Assembly (NCBI GenBank): GCA_943371965.1
Contig: CALRWV020000002.1
Location: 186,001-250,000 of the forward strand
DNA from: CALRWV02 sp943371965
GTDB taxonomy: Bacteria > Bacteroidota > JABWAT01
DNA length: 64,000 bases
Direction of reading: 5' to 3'
Shown: positions 18,851 to 27,681 of the stretch, piece after piece
How the letters are laid out: each line of letters opens with the position of its first letter
How positions within the stretch are numbered: position 1 is the first letter of the stretch
The notes under the pieces: model-generated
Told to the model about the DNA's origin: nothing
Databases searched by the model: none
Seen by the model: only the letters and a program-made list of their open reading frames with translations
Program-made: the position numbers and the translations under genes

Positions 18851-20059
18851 TTAATAGATGAAATATTTTGAACGTAATTTCCTGAAATCTTCAATTTGCC
18901 GAAAATCTTTTTCTGATAATTGTAAATCGGGTTTTCCCCACAGCAAGTAAAAATGTTTTCTGAATTTCAGATTCATTTTATTTTTCTGAATGAATTGTTC
19001 TGTCCAATTCAGCGCGGAATAGTTTTTCCAATCCACAATCGAAATTTTGAACCCATTGATTTTTATATTTTCAAATTTCGGATTGACTGCTTTTCCTTTA
19101 ATCGAAACTGGAGTTCGTGATTCCGGGATTGCGGAAATTCCAAACTCTGTTTGCAACGAATCCGTTGATAGAAAATCTGATCCAATCCATTCAAATGGAC
19201 TTTCAGTTCCGCGCCCCTCACTGAGGTTTGTTCCTTCAAACAAACACGTTCCTGAATATAAAGCAACCGATTCAAATGTGGGAAGATTCGGGCTTGTTGG
19301 AATCCATTTTAAATTCAAGTCCTTCCAATAGTCAGAACGGTTCCAGCTGTTCATTTTAATAACTGAAAGTGAAATATTTTCTGATCCTTCAATCCATTTT
19401 TCTGAAACAGCCATCTGAATCAATTCCCCAATTGTTAGACCGTAACGTATAGGAACAGGTAAATATCCCACAAAGCTTTTCAGTGAATCATCAATGATTG
19501 GACCTTCAGTAATTTCTCCGTTAAGTGGATTCGGGCGGTCCAAAATCACAACCGGAATTTTATATTTTCCGGCTGACTCCAAAACTTTTGCCACAGTTGA
19601 AATATAAGTATAAAACCGAAGGCCAACATCCTGAAGATCGATCAGAATGGTATCAACTCCTGCAACATCCAAAGAATCCGGATTCAAATGTTTTCCATAC
19701 AGTGAAACAACTGGAATCTCTTTATAATTATCTGTTTTGGAAATTACTATACCATCTGCATGATCAGTTGCGAATCCGTGTTCGGGAGAAAATATTTTTG
19801 CAAGCTTCCCTGAATGAATCAAAGAATCCAATAAATTGAAATGGTACTGGCTTGGCGAGTTTGTTAGAAGTGCGTAATGAGATCCTGTCAGTTCATTAGA
19901 TGTCCATGCAACTTCGGAGCCGAATAAAACCCTTTTTTCTTCCCCTCTTTCAATTGGAGAGGAACTAAGTGAAATCGTTTTACTGGAGCAAATTGCCCCC
20001 AAACAAAAAACGGCAATTAAAATGATTGCCGTTTTAAAGTTGATTTTATTTTTCATCAA
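18851..20059 (-). CDS. DUF1343 / NamZ-like exo-beta-N-acetylmuramidase family protein
   Basis: An N-terminal hydrophobic export segment (FKTAIILIAVFCLGAICSS) precedes a DUF1343 domain. Landmarks are IFSPEHGFATDHADG, LIDLQDVGLRFYTYIST, ILDRPNPLNG and LFEGTNLSEGRGTE, all typical of the family. NamZ of Bacillus releases terminal MurNAc from cell-wall fragments, so a role in peptidoglycan recycling is likely by homology. 402 aa is the usual length. It lies 35 nt downstream of ndk. Confidence 0.88.
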   Translation of the reverse strand: MMKNKINFKTAIILIAVFCLGAICSSKTISLSSSPIERGEEKRVLFGSEVAWTSNELTGSHYALLTNSPSQYHFNLLDSLIHSGKLAKIFSPEHGFATDHADGIVISKTDNYKEIPVVSLYGKHLNPDSLDVAGVDTILIDLQDVGLRFYTYISTVAKVLESAGKYKIPVVILDRPNPLNGEITEGPIIDDSLKSFVGYLPVPIRYGLTIGELIQMAVSEKWIEGSENISLSVIKMNSWNRSDYWKDLNLKWIPTSPNLPTFESVALYSGTCLFEGTNLSEGRGTESPFEWIGSDFLSTDSLQTEFGISAIPESRTPVSIKGKAVNPKFENIKINGFKISIVDWKNYSALNWTEQFIQKNKMNLKFRKHFYLLWGKPDLQLSEKDFRQIEDFRKLRSKYFIY

Positions 20060-20094
20060 GACTTTCGTCTTTTCTGCATGTGCAGATTGGAAAT

Positions 20095-20529
20095 TTAGAA
20101 TCCGTAGTTTGCAACCAATTCAGAAGCTGCAAAATGATATCCGATTTCGATTGCTGCATTTTCAGCAGAGTCTGATCCGTGAACAATATTTTCACCGATT
20201 GAATCAGCATACAATTTTCTAACAGTTCCAGCATCAGCATTTGCAGGATTGGTAGCGCCAATCAATTTTCTGAAATCTGCAACTGCATTTTCCTTTTCCA
20301 AAACGATTGGAACGCAAGGACCTGAAGACATGAAATCTACCAACTCACCGAAGAAAGGTCTTGCTTTGTGAACTGCATAAAATCCACCGGCAGTTTCTTT
20401 TGTCAAATGTGTCAGTTTCATTCCAACTACTTTAAATCCAGCTTTTTGGATCATTGCAGTTACTTCACCGATTAAATTCTTTTTTACGCAATCAGGTTTT
20501 AAGATTGCCAATGTTCTTTCAACAGCCAT
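20095..20529 (-). CDS. ndk: Nucleoside diphosphate kinase
   Basis: Balances NTP pools by transferring the gamma-phosphate through a phosphohistidine. N-terminal ERTLAILKPDCVKKN and the active-site NIVHGSDSAENA (His117) are intact; 144 aa is the normal length. It is preceded by sucD on the same strand, a natural pairing because succinyl-CoA synthetase makes NTP by substrate-level phosphorylation. A GC-rich hairpin sits in the gap between the two. Confidence 0.97.
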   Translation of the reverse strand: MAVERTLAILKPDCVKKNLIGEVTAMIQKAGFKVVGMKLTHLTKETAGGFYAVHKARPFFGELVDFMSSGPCVPIVLEKENAVADFRKLIGATNPANADAGTVRKLYADSIGENIVHGSDSAENAAIEIGYHFAASELVANYGF

Positions 20530-20552
20530 TATTTTTCCTTTTATTTTTCATT

Positions 20553-20577
20553 GGCCGGCTGAAGATTTCAACCGACC
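20553..20577 (-). repeat. GC-rich hairpin between sucD and ndk
   Basis: On the minus strand GGTCGGTTGAA pairs with TTCAGCCGGCC (11 bp including two G-U pairs) around an ATC loop. No T-run follows, so it may be a processing or attenuating hairpin rather than a full terminator. Confidence 0.4.
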
Positions 20578-20649
20578 GTTTGTTTATGTTAATTGATTTT
20601 TTATTTCGTCTATTCAATTTTGTAAACAGACGTATAACAAGTTAATATT

Positions 20650-21525
20650 TTACTTTTTTCCCAAAACTCTTGCCATGGTTTCACCAATGGTTGCAGGAGA
20701 TTCTGAAACATGAATTCCACATTCTTTCATGGTTTTTACCTTTTCTGCAGCAGTTCCTTTTCCGCCTGAAATGATGGCACCGGCATGACCCATTCTGCGG
20801 CCTGGAGGAGCAGTTTGTCCTGCAATAAAACCAACAACCGGTTTCTTTACATGCTCTTTAATGTAGTAAGCTGCTTCTTCTTCATCCGTTCCACCAATTT
20901 CGCCGATCAGAACAATTGCATCAGTTTCAGGATCTTCGTTGAACAATTTTACAGCATCAATATGACGTGTACCAATAATCGGATCTCCACCAATTCCAAT
21001 ACAGGTTGATTGACCCAATCCAAGTTTGGTTAATTGATTTACGGCTTCATAAGTTAAAGTACCTGAACGTGAAATCAATCCGATTCTTCCCGGTGAAAAA
21101 ATAAAACCAGGCATGATACCGATTTTTGCAATTCCAGGTGTAATAATTCCAGGGCAATTTGGTCCAATCAATCTTGCACCTTTTCCCTGTATGTAGGTAA
21201 AAGCTGTCATCATATCATTGACAGGAATTCCTTCAGTGATACAGATGATCAATTTGATTCCGGCATCGGCAGCTTCCATTACAGCATCGGCAGCACCAAC
21301 TGCTGGAACAAAAATGATGGATGTATTAGCATCTGTATTTTTAACTGCATCTGCTACCGTATTGAAAACCGGAACACCTTCATGTTTGATTCCCCCTTTG
21401 CCGGGCGTAACTCCACCAACAACCGGAGTTCCGTATTCAATCATCTGTTTGGTGTGAAAGGTGCCCTCTCCACCGGTAATTCCCTGTGTTATTACTCTGG
21501 TCTTTTTATCAACTAAAATGGACAT
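20650..21525 (-). CDS. sucD: Succinyl-CoA synthetase (ADP/GDP-forming) alpha subunit
   Basis: TCA-cycle enzyme subunit carrying CoA and the phosphohistidine. The start MSILVDKKTRVITQGITG is favoured by GGAG eight bases upstream; the frame extends 13 codons further back without support. Motifs: CoA-binding GITGGEGTFHTKQM, GPNCPGIITPG, and phospho-His in RRMGHAGAIISGGKGTA (His247 in this numbering). 291 aa is typical. No sucC is adjacent, so the beta subunit must be encoded elsewhere. Confidence 0.97.
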   Translation of the reverse strand: MSILVDKKTRVITQGITGGEGTFHTKQMIEYGTPVVGGVTPGKGGIKHEGVPVFNTVADAVKNTDANTSIIFVPAVGAADAVMEAADAGIKLIICITEGIPVNDMMTAFTYIQGKGARLIGPNCPGIITPGIAKIGIMPGFIFSPGRIGLISRSGTLTYEAVNQLTKLGLGQSTCIGIGGDPIIGTRHIDAVKLFNEDPETDAIVLIGEIGGTDEEEAAYYIKEHVKKPVVGFIAGQTAPPGRRMGHAGAIISGGKGTAAEKVKTMKECGIHVSESPATIGETMARVLGKK

Positions 21526-21618
21526 TTTCTGTTCTCCAACTGGTTTTTTAAACTTTTCTGTCATCTTCCGGTTTGCTGGTCATTTAACATCAATTCGCAG
21601 GAATGATTCATTTTTCAA

Positions 21619-23049
21619 CTAAGCAAATTTCATATTCTCAATATGTGAACCGACATTCAAAATGGTCTTTTCATCAAAGAAATTTCCCAACAACTGAGCT
21701 CCGATGGGAAGTCCATCTTCAGCTTTTCCAACCGGAACCGAAATTCCCGGAATTCCTGCGAGATTCGCTGAAACGGTATAAACATCATTCAAATACATTT
21801 CAAGTGCGTTGTCGGTTTTTGCACCGATTTCAAACGCAGTTGATGTTGATGCAGGAGTCAAAAGTACATCACATTTCTTGAATGCGTTTTCAAAATCTTC
21901 CCTGATCAATCTGCGTACTTTTTGTGCTTTTGCATAGTAAGCATCATAATATCCTGCAGAAAGTACGTAGGTTCCCAGCATGATTCTGCGTTTTACTTCA
22001 CGGCCAAATCCTTCTGAACGCGATTTTATGTACATCTGTGAAAGTGATTTTGCATCAGGAGTTCTGTGCGAATAACGGACACCATCATAACGCGCAAGAT
22101 TTGATGAGGCTTCGGCAGTTGTTAGAATATAATAGGTTGCAATGCAATACTTGGTATGTGGAAGTGAAACATCAACCAGTTCCGCACCGGCTTCTTTTAA
22201 TTTATTTGCAACAGCATCAATTCTTGTTTTGATTTCTTGACTTAATCCTTCCCCAAAATATTCTTTCGGAAGACCGACTTTCAATCCATTTACAGATTGA
22301 CCTAACAATTTGGAATATTCATCTACGGGCTGGGGTGACGAAGTTGAATCTTTTTCATCAAATCCGGCAAGAACTTCAGTCAACAGCGCAACATCAGCAA
22401 CCGTTTTTCCGAATGGACCAATCTGATCAAATGAAGACGCGTACGCAATCAAACCATAACGGGAAACTCGTCCGTAAGTCAGTTTTAAACCAACTACACC
22501 GCAAAAAGCGGCAGGGAAACGGATTGATCCACCGGTATCGGTTCCCAAAGATGTATCGCATAAATGGGCAGCAACGGCAACAGCAGAACCGCCGGAAGAT
22601 CCACCTGGAACTCTTGTTTTATCGTGTGGATTTTTTGCAGTTCCATAAGCTGAATTTTCATTGGATGAACCCATAGCAAATTCATCCATATTGGTTCTGC
22701 CGATCAGAATGGCATCTTCCTTCAGCAGTTTTTCAATGACAGTCGCATTGTATACTGCTTCATAATTTTCAAGCATCTTTGATGCGCAGGAAGCAATATG
22801 ACCTTTAACATTGATGACATCTTTTACAGCAATCACCATTCCAGCAAGTTTTCCTGCTGGACCTGATTTCAATTTGGCATCAATTTCTTTTGCACGAACC
22901 AATGCATCTTCATCAAATGTTTCAAGAAAACAATTTAAATCGTTCTGATTTTTGATTTCTGACAATAAAGAAGCAACATATGCCTCACAAGTCACTTCAT
23001 TTTTGGATAATGCAGTTTTAAACTCTGAATAAGAATTGTATTGTTTCAC
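21619..23049 (-). CDS. gatA: Asp-tRNA(Asn)/Glu-tRNA(Gln) amidotransferase subunit A
   Basis: Amidase subunit that generates ammonia from glutamine to correct Glu-tRNA(Gln) or Asp-tRNA(Asn). The Ser-cisSer-Lys triad is seen in GMVIAVKDVI and RVPGGSSGGSAVAVAAH, followed by SLGTDTGGSIRFPAAFCGVVG. 476 aa fits the family. gatB and gatC are not in the window. It starts about 75 nt downstream of tatA on the same strand. Confidence 0.96.
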   Translation of the reverse strand: MKQYNSYSEFKTALSKNEVTCEAYVASLLSEIKNQNDLNCFLETFDEDALVRAKEIDAKLKSGPAGKLAGMVIAVKDVINVKGHIASCASKMLENYEAVYNATVIEKLLKEDAILIGRTNMDEFAMGSSNENSAYGTAKNPHDKTRVPGGSSGGSAVAVAAHLCDTSLGTDTGGSIRFPAAFCGVVGLKLTYGRVSRYGLIAYASSFDQIGPFGKTVADVALLTEVLAGFDEKDSTSSPQPVDEYSKLLGQSVNGLKVGLPKEYFGEGLSQEIKTRIDAVANKLKEAGAELVDVSLPHTKYCIATYYILTTAEASSNLARYDGVRYSHRTPDAKSLSQMYIKSRSEGFGREVKRRIMLGTYVLSAGYYDAYYAKAQKVRRLIREDFENAFKKCDVLLTPASTSTAFEIGAKTDNALEMYLNDVYTVSANLAGIPGISVPVGKAEDGLPIGAQLLGNFFDEKTILNVGSHIENMKFA

Positions 23050-23122
23050 AGGATTTTCTTAATAGAAATTGTTGTCTTTTTGTGATTTGGAAATTAATAC
23101 CAAAAAGAATTTGAAATTAAAA

Positions 23123-23359
23123 TTACTGTTTGTTTTCTGTTGGAGTTGTTGAAACAGTATTTGTCGGAGCTGTGTTTTTTGGCTGCGGTTTTTCTTCAAC
23201 AGCTGCATTCATGTTTTCCTGAATGTCATTTGCCGCCTTTTTAAACTCTTTCATTCCCTTGCCCAGATTAGCTGCAAACTCAGGAATTTTTTTAGCTCCA
23301 AACAGGACTAAAAACAAAACCATAATCATTACAATTTCGCCGCCGCTTAAACCAAACAT
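23123..23359 (-). CDS. tatA: Sec-independent translocase subunit TatA/TatE
   Basis: A short N-terminal tail, one TM helix (GEIVMIMVLFLVLFGA), the hinge KKIPEFAANLGKGMKEFKKA forming the amphipathic helix, then a polar Pro/Thr/Asn tail. 78 aa is typical. It would form the pore for folded, twin-arginine substrates. No tatC is in the window. Confidence 0.93.
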   Translation of the reverse strand: MFGLSGGEIVMIMVLFLVLFGAKKIPEFAANLGKGMKEFKKAANDIQENMNAAVEEKPQPKNTAPTNTVSTTPTENKQ

Positions 23360-23425
23360 TGTATTTGCCTTTCAAAATGAGACGCCAAAGGTAGGTTTTG
23401 AACCACTTATAATCAAGAAAACAGG

Positions 23426-24334
23426 TTACTCTGCACCCAGGTAATAACTTTCTAATATTTCACCGGTTGTAGCATCAACATAAACCCTGAAAACTGGTTT
23501 ACTGTCTGCTCCCAACGTCAGATAATACATCCAGGCATAATGGTAACGCAATTCTGAATTGTATGCTCTCACTTCGTTTTCACCGGAATTTTCACGTCTT
23601 TTTACCAGAATAATGGCGGATTGCGTTCCTGCGGAAACCAAATCAACATTTTTAACAATATAAAGATTGTTCTTGTTGAATTTCTGATACATTATTTTGT
23701 GGTCAACCAGTAAATTCCGGCCTTTTTCAGGATCCATCCATTCAATTTGCGGCAGCGGAAGAGTTGGAACACAGTTTGATGATAAAAATCCCAATTCGCC
23801 GGTGTTTGAAATAATTATCCTGATTGTGTTGAATTCTGAATTGACAAAAGGGTGTTCCTTAGGAAAATTCTTGTGCAGGGTGACATCATAAAAATCATCC
23901 CGTTCTTCCATTTTTTCAAATGTAATTTCATTACCCGATGCGTTTACAATCCTTCCCCATTTATTCAGAAATGCTTTTATTCCCTCTGAAATTTCTTCCA
24001 TGGAATAGACTTTTCTTTTTTCAGGATTCGGGTTAATGATATTTGCAGTCTTTTTGGAACCTTTCAATGTTCTAACGATGGATAAAAGAGTATCATATTC
24101 AACCAAATCATAATGAACATTGTAACTGGTTTCAAATTTTTGATATTCGCTCTTAATTGAAACTGATTTTTCCGGAGTGTAATAGGTAATTGCAGGATAA
24201 GCAACCGTTGAAACAGGTGCGTCTTTGGTTTCCTTCACAGTACTTTGCGGAGTTTGGCAGGAAAATAGAATTCCTGAAACGGAAACAAGCACTGTCCAAT
24301 TAAAAAGTGATTTTTGTCTGTTTTGATTTTTCAT
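23426..24334 (-). CDS. Lipoprotein of unknown function
   Basis: Signal with lipobox ILFSC (Cys26). The C-terminus FRVYVDATTGEILESYYLGAE is reminiscent of the PepSY/thermolysin-propeptide strand-turn pattern (V-DA-TG-I), and an ITYYTPEKSVSIKSEYQ region follows the signal, but no domain is certain. 302 aa. It sits between purQ and tatA on the same strand, with about 40 and 65 nt gaps. An envelope location is the only safe statement. Confidence 0.75.
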   Translation of the reverse strand: MKNQNRQKSLFNWTVLVSVSGILFSCQTPQSTVKETKDAPVSTVAYPAITYYTPEKSVSIKSEYQKFETSYNVHYDLVEYDTLLSIVRTLKGSKKTANIINPNPEKRKVYSMEEISEGIKAFLNKWGRIVNASGNEITFEKMEERDDFYDVTLHKNFPKEHPFVNSEFNTIRIIISNTGELGFLSSNCVPTLPLPQIEWMDPEKGRNLLVDHKIMYQKFNKNNLYIVKNVDLVSAGTQSAIILVKRRENSGENEVRAYNSELRYHYAWMYYLTLGADSKPVFRVYVDATTGEILESYYLGAE

Positions 24335-24371
24335 TTTATTTTCTCCACCAATCTGTGAATAAGGAAATCCA

Positions 24372-25079
24372 TTATATTTTTTCGCTTACAAGTTGAGTAA
24401 CTGAACTCAGAAATCTCAATCCGTCAATTGAGCCCAGAGATTTTTCAATTGCCCGTTCAGGATGCGGCATCATTCCAAAAACATTTCCGTTTTTGTTTAC
24501 AATTCCGGCTATACTTTCCATTGAACCATTCGGATTTCCATCTGAAGTAAATTCCCCTTCAGGTGAGCAGTATTTGTAAACAATCTGATCATTATCGTGA
24601 AGCAATTTAATTGTGTCATCATCAGCAAAGTAATTTCCGTCACCATGTGCAATTGGGATTGAGATAATTTCATTTTGTGCGTACTGATTTGAAAAGTTGG
24701 TCTTGTTGTTTACCACTTTCAAATTCAAATATTTGCAGATGAATTTCAATGACTGATTGGGAAGTAAAACTCCCGGCAGCAAACCTGCTTCACATAATAT
24801 CTGAAACCCGTTGCAGATTCCGATTACAATTCCGCCGTTGTTAGCAAAACGGACAACGTCAGACATAACTGGTGAAAAACGGGCAATGGCCCCTGTTCTG
24901 AGATAATCACCATAAGAAAATCCACCGGGAAGAAAAACAATATCGGTATCACCAATTGAAGACTCTTTGTGCCATATCAACCGGACATCCTGATGTGCAA
25001 TTTCACCCCATGCGTACATGGCATCGTGATCGCAATTGGAACCGGGAAACTGAACAACTCCAATTTTCAGTTTGCTCAT
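24372..25079 (-). CDS. purQ: Phosphoribosylformylglycinamidine synthase subunit PurQ (glutaminase)
   Basis: Class I glutamine amidotransferase giving ammonia to PurL in purine synthesis. Nucleophile Cys in IVIGICNGFQILCEAG, substrate loop FPGSNCDHD, and His-Glu in MMPHPERAIEKSLG. 235 aa. The start codon overlaps the purS stop by 4 nt (ATGA), so the two are coupled. The separate PurS and PurQ chains imply a small-type PurL encoded elsewhere rather than one fused large enzyme. Confidence 0.97.
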   Translation of the reverse strand: MSKLKIGVVQFPGSNCDHDAMYAWGEIAHQDVRLIWHKESSIGDTDIVFLPGGFSYGDYLRTGAIARFSPVMSDVVRFANNGGIVIGICNGFQILCEAGLLPGVLLPNQSLKFICKYLNLKVVNNKTNFSNQYAQNEIISIPIAHGDGNYFADDDTIKLLHDNDQIVYKYCSPEGEFTSDGNPNGSMESIAGIVNKNGNVFGMMPHPERAIEKSLGSIDGLRFLSSVTQLVSEKI

Positions 25080-25330
25080 CCATTCACCTTTTCAATTGTG
25101 AATTCATAATCTTCCATCACCATATTTGCGAGAAGTTTTTTGCAGATTTCGTCTGTTTCTTTTTTCGCTTTTTCAACATCGGTACTTTTCAGATTCAATT
25201 CTATGTATTTCCCGATTCTGACATGGTCAACATCATGATAACCCATGGAATGGATTCCAAGTTCAACTGCTTTACCCTGAACATCAAGAATTGAAGTGCG
25301 GAGTGTGATTTTGATTTTCGCTTTGAGCAT
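25076..25330 (-). CDS. purS: Phosphoribosylformylglycinamidine synthase subunit PurS
   Basis: 84-aa bridging subunit of the PurLQS complex. Typical pattern: KIKITLRTSILDVQGKAVE, then HVRIGKYIELNL and a C-terminal KLLANMVMEDYEFTIE. It overlaps purQ by 4 nt and follows pssA by 34 nt on the same strand. Confidence 0.95.
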   Translation of the reverse strand: MLKAKIKITLRTSILDVQGKAVELGIHSMGYHDVDHVRIGKYIELNLKSTDVEKAKKETDEICKKLLANMVMEDYEFTIEKVNG

Positions 25331-25364
25331 TATGTCTTCCGTTAACGAAAAGTGAAAGTTTAAT

Positions 25365-26087
25365 TTAAATGGTTTTTTGTTTCAACAATGTCCCTGAAGT
25401 CAACCAGCGACTGATTCCGAATATGATATAAAGAATCATTCCGATGAATAATCCTTCGATTTTCAAAAGGATTATAAGTAAAACCAATGCAGCAAGAATA
25501 ATGATTTTAAATGGTTCTTTTTGAAAGGTAGTTTTGTTGAATTTCGGAAGTGAGTCATATTTGATTGTACTGACCATCAGTAAAGCAAGAAGAATTACAA
25601 GAGGAATTAAAATAGTCTGTTTATCAACTGAAAGCACATTTTCAAACCAGCTGTAACTTAAAATAAAAGAACAGATGGTTGCTGCCTGTGCAGGAATTGG
25701 AAGTCCGGTAAAAACATCCTTGTCAAAACCTACCAGCTGAACATTGAATCTTGCCAACCGGTATGCACCGCCCATCATCAGAAGTGATGATATTAAAATT
25801 CCCCATATTCCCAATGACTCAAGTGATAATTTGTAAACCAAAATGGAAGGAGCAACTCCGAATGTAATGACATCTGCAAGTGAATCAAGCTGTACACCCA
25901 TTGCAGAGGAAGCTTTTACCAATCTGGCAACAAATCCATCAAGCGCATCCAGTATTGCACCCAAAACGATCAGGTATGCAGCATAATCAAAATTTCCCTG
26001 AAATGTTTGAATGATGGCTGCCAAACCGCAAAACATATTCCCGAATGTAAATGTATTCGGAAAAACAGACTTTGAAAATTTCATCAA
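25365..26087 (-). CDS. pssA: CDP-diacylglycerol--serine O-phosphatidyltransferase
   Basis: Integral membrane enzyme making phosphatidylserine. The CDP-alcohol phosphatidyltransferase motif D-G-x2-A-R-x8-G-x3-D-x3-D is visible as LDALDGFVARLVKASSAMG followed by VQLDSLADVITFG. About seven TM helices in 240 aa. It begins 6 nt after the decarboxylase stop, so the two steps of phosphatidylethanolamine synthesis are in one operon. Confidence 0.95.
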   Translation of the reverse strand: MMKFSKSVFPNTFTFGNMFCGLAAIIQTFQGNFDYAAYLIVLGAILDALDGFVARLVKASSAMGVQLDSLADVITFGVAPSILVYKLSLESLGIWGILISSLLMMGGAYRLARFNVQLVGFDKDVFTGLPIPAQAATICSFILSYSWFENVLSVDKQTILIPLVILLALLMVSTIKYDSLPKFNKTTFQKEPFKIIILAALVLLIILLKIEGLFIGMILYIIFGISRWLTSGTLLKQKTI

Positions 26088-26093
26088 CTATCC

Positions 26094-26756
26094 TTAAGCT
26101 ATTTCAGCAACTACTGTTTCAGCAGCTTTTGTAATTTGGTTGATCTGTACTTTGATCGGATAATGGGCAGGAACGATAACATCAACACGGGAACCGAATT
26201 TAATCATTCCAAAACGCTCACCTTTTTTTACTTTTTTGCCCATTTCAAGATCAGAAAAAATAATCCTTCTTGCCACATAACCGGCAATTTGCTTGAACAG
26301 AACTTTGGTTGTTCCGTTGGTAATTCCGATTTCACTTCTTTCATTTACATCTGAGGCTTTATCTTCCCAGGCTTTCAAAAATTCACCAGGTTGATATTTC
26401 AGAAAAGTAACTTCTCCATCAATCGGAATTCTGTTTACATGCACATTGAGTGGTGACATGAAAATGGCAACCAGTTTTGCAGGACCACCAATAAAATCAT
26501 CGTGCGGAATGTCTTTAATCAGCACAACTTTTCCATCAGCAGGAGATACAATTGATTTCGGATTTTTATCGACTTCACGGTGCGGGTCAAGAAAGAAATT
26601 GATGGCAAAGACTATGAAGAAAATCCCGATTGCCCAGATAATAAATTTAAGGATGGAAAGTGATTCCGGTAAAAATTTGTCTGACAAAACAATTGCAAGT
26701 ACCGCAAGAATAACGACAGTGATTAAAGTATTAAGTCCGTATTTGGTAAAAATCAT
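26094..26756 (-). CDS. psd: Phosphatidylserine decarboxylase proenzyme (short form)
   Basis: Converts phosphatidylserine to phosphatidylethanolamine. Two N-terminal TM helices are followed by the catalytic domain with SPADGKVVLIKDI, HVNRIPIDGEV and the self-cleavage site GMIKFGSRVDV (Gly188-Ser189), where Ser becomes the pyruvoyl group. About 220 aa matches the short PSD class. The start was chosen at MIFTKYG; an upstream in-frame start would lie in a repeat element. First gene of psd-pssA-purS-purQ. Confidence 0.94.
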   Translation of the reverse strand: MIFTKYGLNTLITVVILAVLAIVLSDKFLPESLSILKFIIWAIGIFFIVFAINFFLDPHREVDKNPKSIVSPADGKVVLIKDIPHDDFIGGPAKLVAIFMSPLNVHVNRIPIDGEVTFLKYQPGEFLKAWEDKASDVNERSEIGITNGTTKVLFKQIAGYVARRIIFSDLEMGKKVKKGERFGMIKFGSRVDVIVPAHYPIKVQINQITKAAETVVAEIA

Positions 26757-26798
26757 AATTTGTTTTTTTGACTTTAGTTTAGTGTTAATTATTGAACC

Positions 26799-26876
26799 CC
26801 TCACCTTAATCCTCTCCCGCAGGGAGAGGAAACTTTTACTCCTTCTCCTTGAAGGAGAAAGCTGGGAAGAGGATAT
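26799..26876. repeat. Intergenic inverted-repeat element, CCTCTCCC type, copy 1
   Basis: CCTCACCTTAATCCTCTCCC pairs with GGGAGAGG, followed by a second hairpin CTCCTTCTCCTT / AAGGAGAAAG. It ends exactly at the purC stop. A related element lies at 28996-29077; they share CCTTAATCCTxTCC and the CTTCTCC/GGAGAAGG arms. Confidence 0.7.
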
Positions 26877-27584
26877 TTATTTCGAAGTAATCCGTTCCAT
26901 TACATTTTTGTAGGTTTCTTCAACCATTCCCAAATCCTGACGGAAACGGTCTTTGTCCATTTTTTCATTGGTTTCAGAATCCCAGAAACGGCAGGTATCC
27001 GGTGAAATTTCATCACCCAGCAACACTTCACCTTTGTGAACCCCAAACTCCAGTTTGAAATCAACCAGTTTCAGTTTTTTATCCAGAAAAAAGGTTTTCA
27101 GAATATTATTGATTTTCACTGCTTCTGATTTAATGTGCGCCAGTTGATCTACTGAAGCGAATTTAAAAAGAATTGCATGATCATCATTCATCAGCGGATC
27201 ACCGAGTGCATCGTCTTTGAGATAACATTCAATTATTGCTGAATCAAGAACCAATCCTTCCTTGATGCCATAACGTTTACAGAGTGAACCTGCTGCAATA
27301 TTTCTGACAACCAGTTCAATTGGAAGAATAGTTAGTTTTTTAATCAGCATTTCCCGGTCGGAAAGTTTTTCCACAAAATGGGTTTTTATTCCCTTTGCAG
27401 TTAAAAGAGAAAACAGCGCAGAAGAAATGGTGTTGTTGACAACGCCTTTGTCTGCAATTTGTCCCTTTTTCAATCCGTTGAAAGCTGTTGCGTCATCTTT
27501 GAATTCCTGAATTACAAAATCAGGATTTTCAGTTGACCAGACTTTTTTTGCTTTTCCTTCGTAAAGGAGTGTTTGTTTTTGCAT
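26877..27584 (-). CDS. purC: Phosphoribosylaminoimidazole-succinocarboxamide synthase
   Basis: SAICAR synthetase of purine synthesis. Motifs: LLYEGKAKKVW, FKDDATAFNG, VRNIAAGSLCKRYG, LVDFKLEFG and ISPDTCRFWD. 235 aa from the ATG giving MQKQTLLYEGK. An in-frame GTG 15 bases upstream sits inside the 27595-27666 repeat and is less credible. It lies downstream of purB on the same strand, separated by that repeat. Confidence 0.96.
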   Translation of the reverse strand: MQKQTLLYEGKAKKVWSTENPDFVIQEFKDDATAFNGLKKGQIADKGVVNNTISSALFSLLTAKGIKTHFVEKLSDREMLIKKLTILPIELVVRNIAAGSLCKRYGIKEGLVLDSAIIECYLKDDALGDPLMNDDHAILFKFASVDQLAHIKSEAVKINNILKTFFLDKKLKLVDFKLEFGVHKGEVLLGDEISPDTCRFWDSETNEKMDKDRFRQDLGMVEETYKNVMERITSK

Positions 27585-27594
27585 GAAATTTACC

Positions 27595-27666
27595 GTCACA
27601 CTGAGCGGAGTCGAAGTGTGTTTTTAAATTAAATAGCTATCATCCTTCGACTCCGCTCAGGATGAC
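27595..27666. repeat. REP-like inverted repeat between purB and purC, with compensated hairpins
   Basis: Two 26-nt arms (27595-27620 and 27641-27666) are inverted copies sharing the core GAGCGGAGTCGA. Each arm is also a hairpin by itself: CACACT pairs with AGTGTG in one, CATCCT with AGGATG in the other. The stems differ in sequence yet both pair, which points to selection for structure. Confidence 0.85.
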
Positions 27667-27681
27667 AAAAATTCGTAATTA

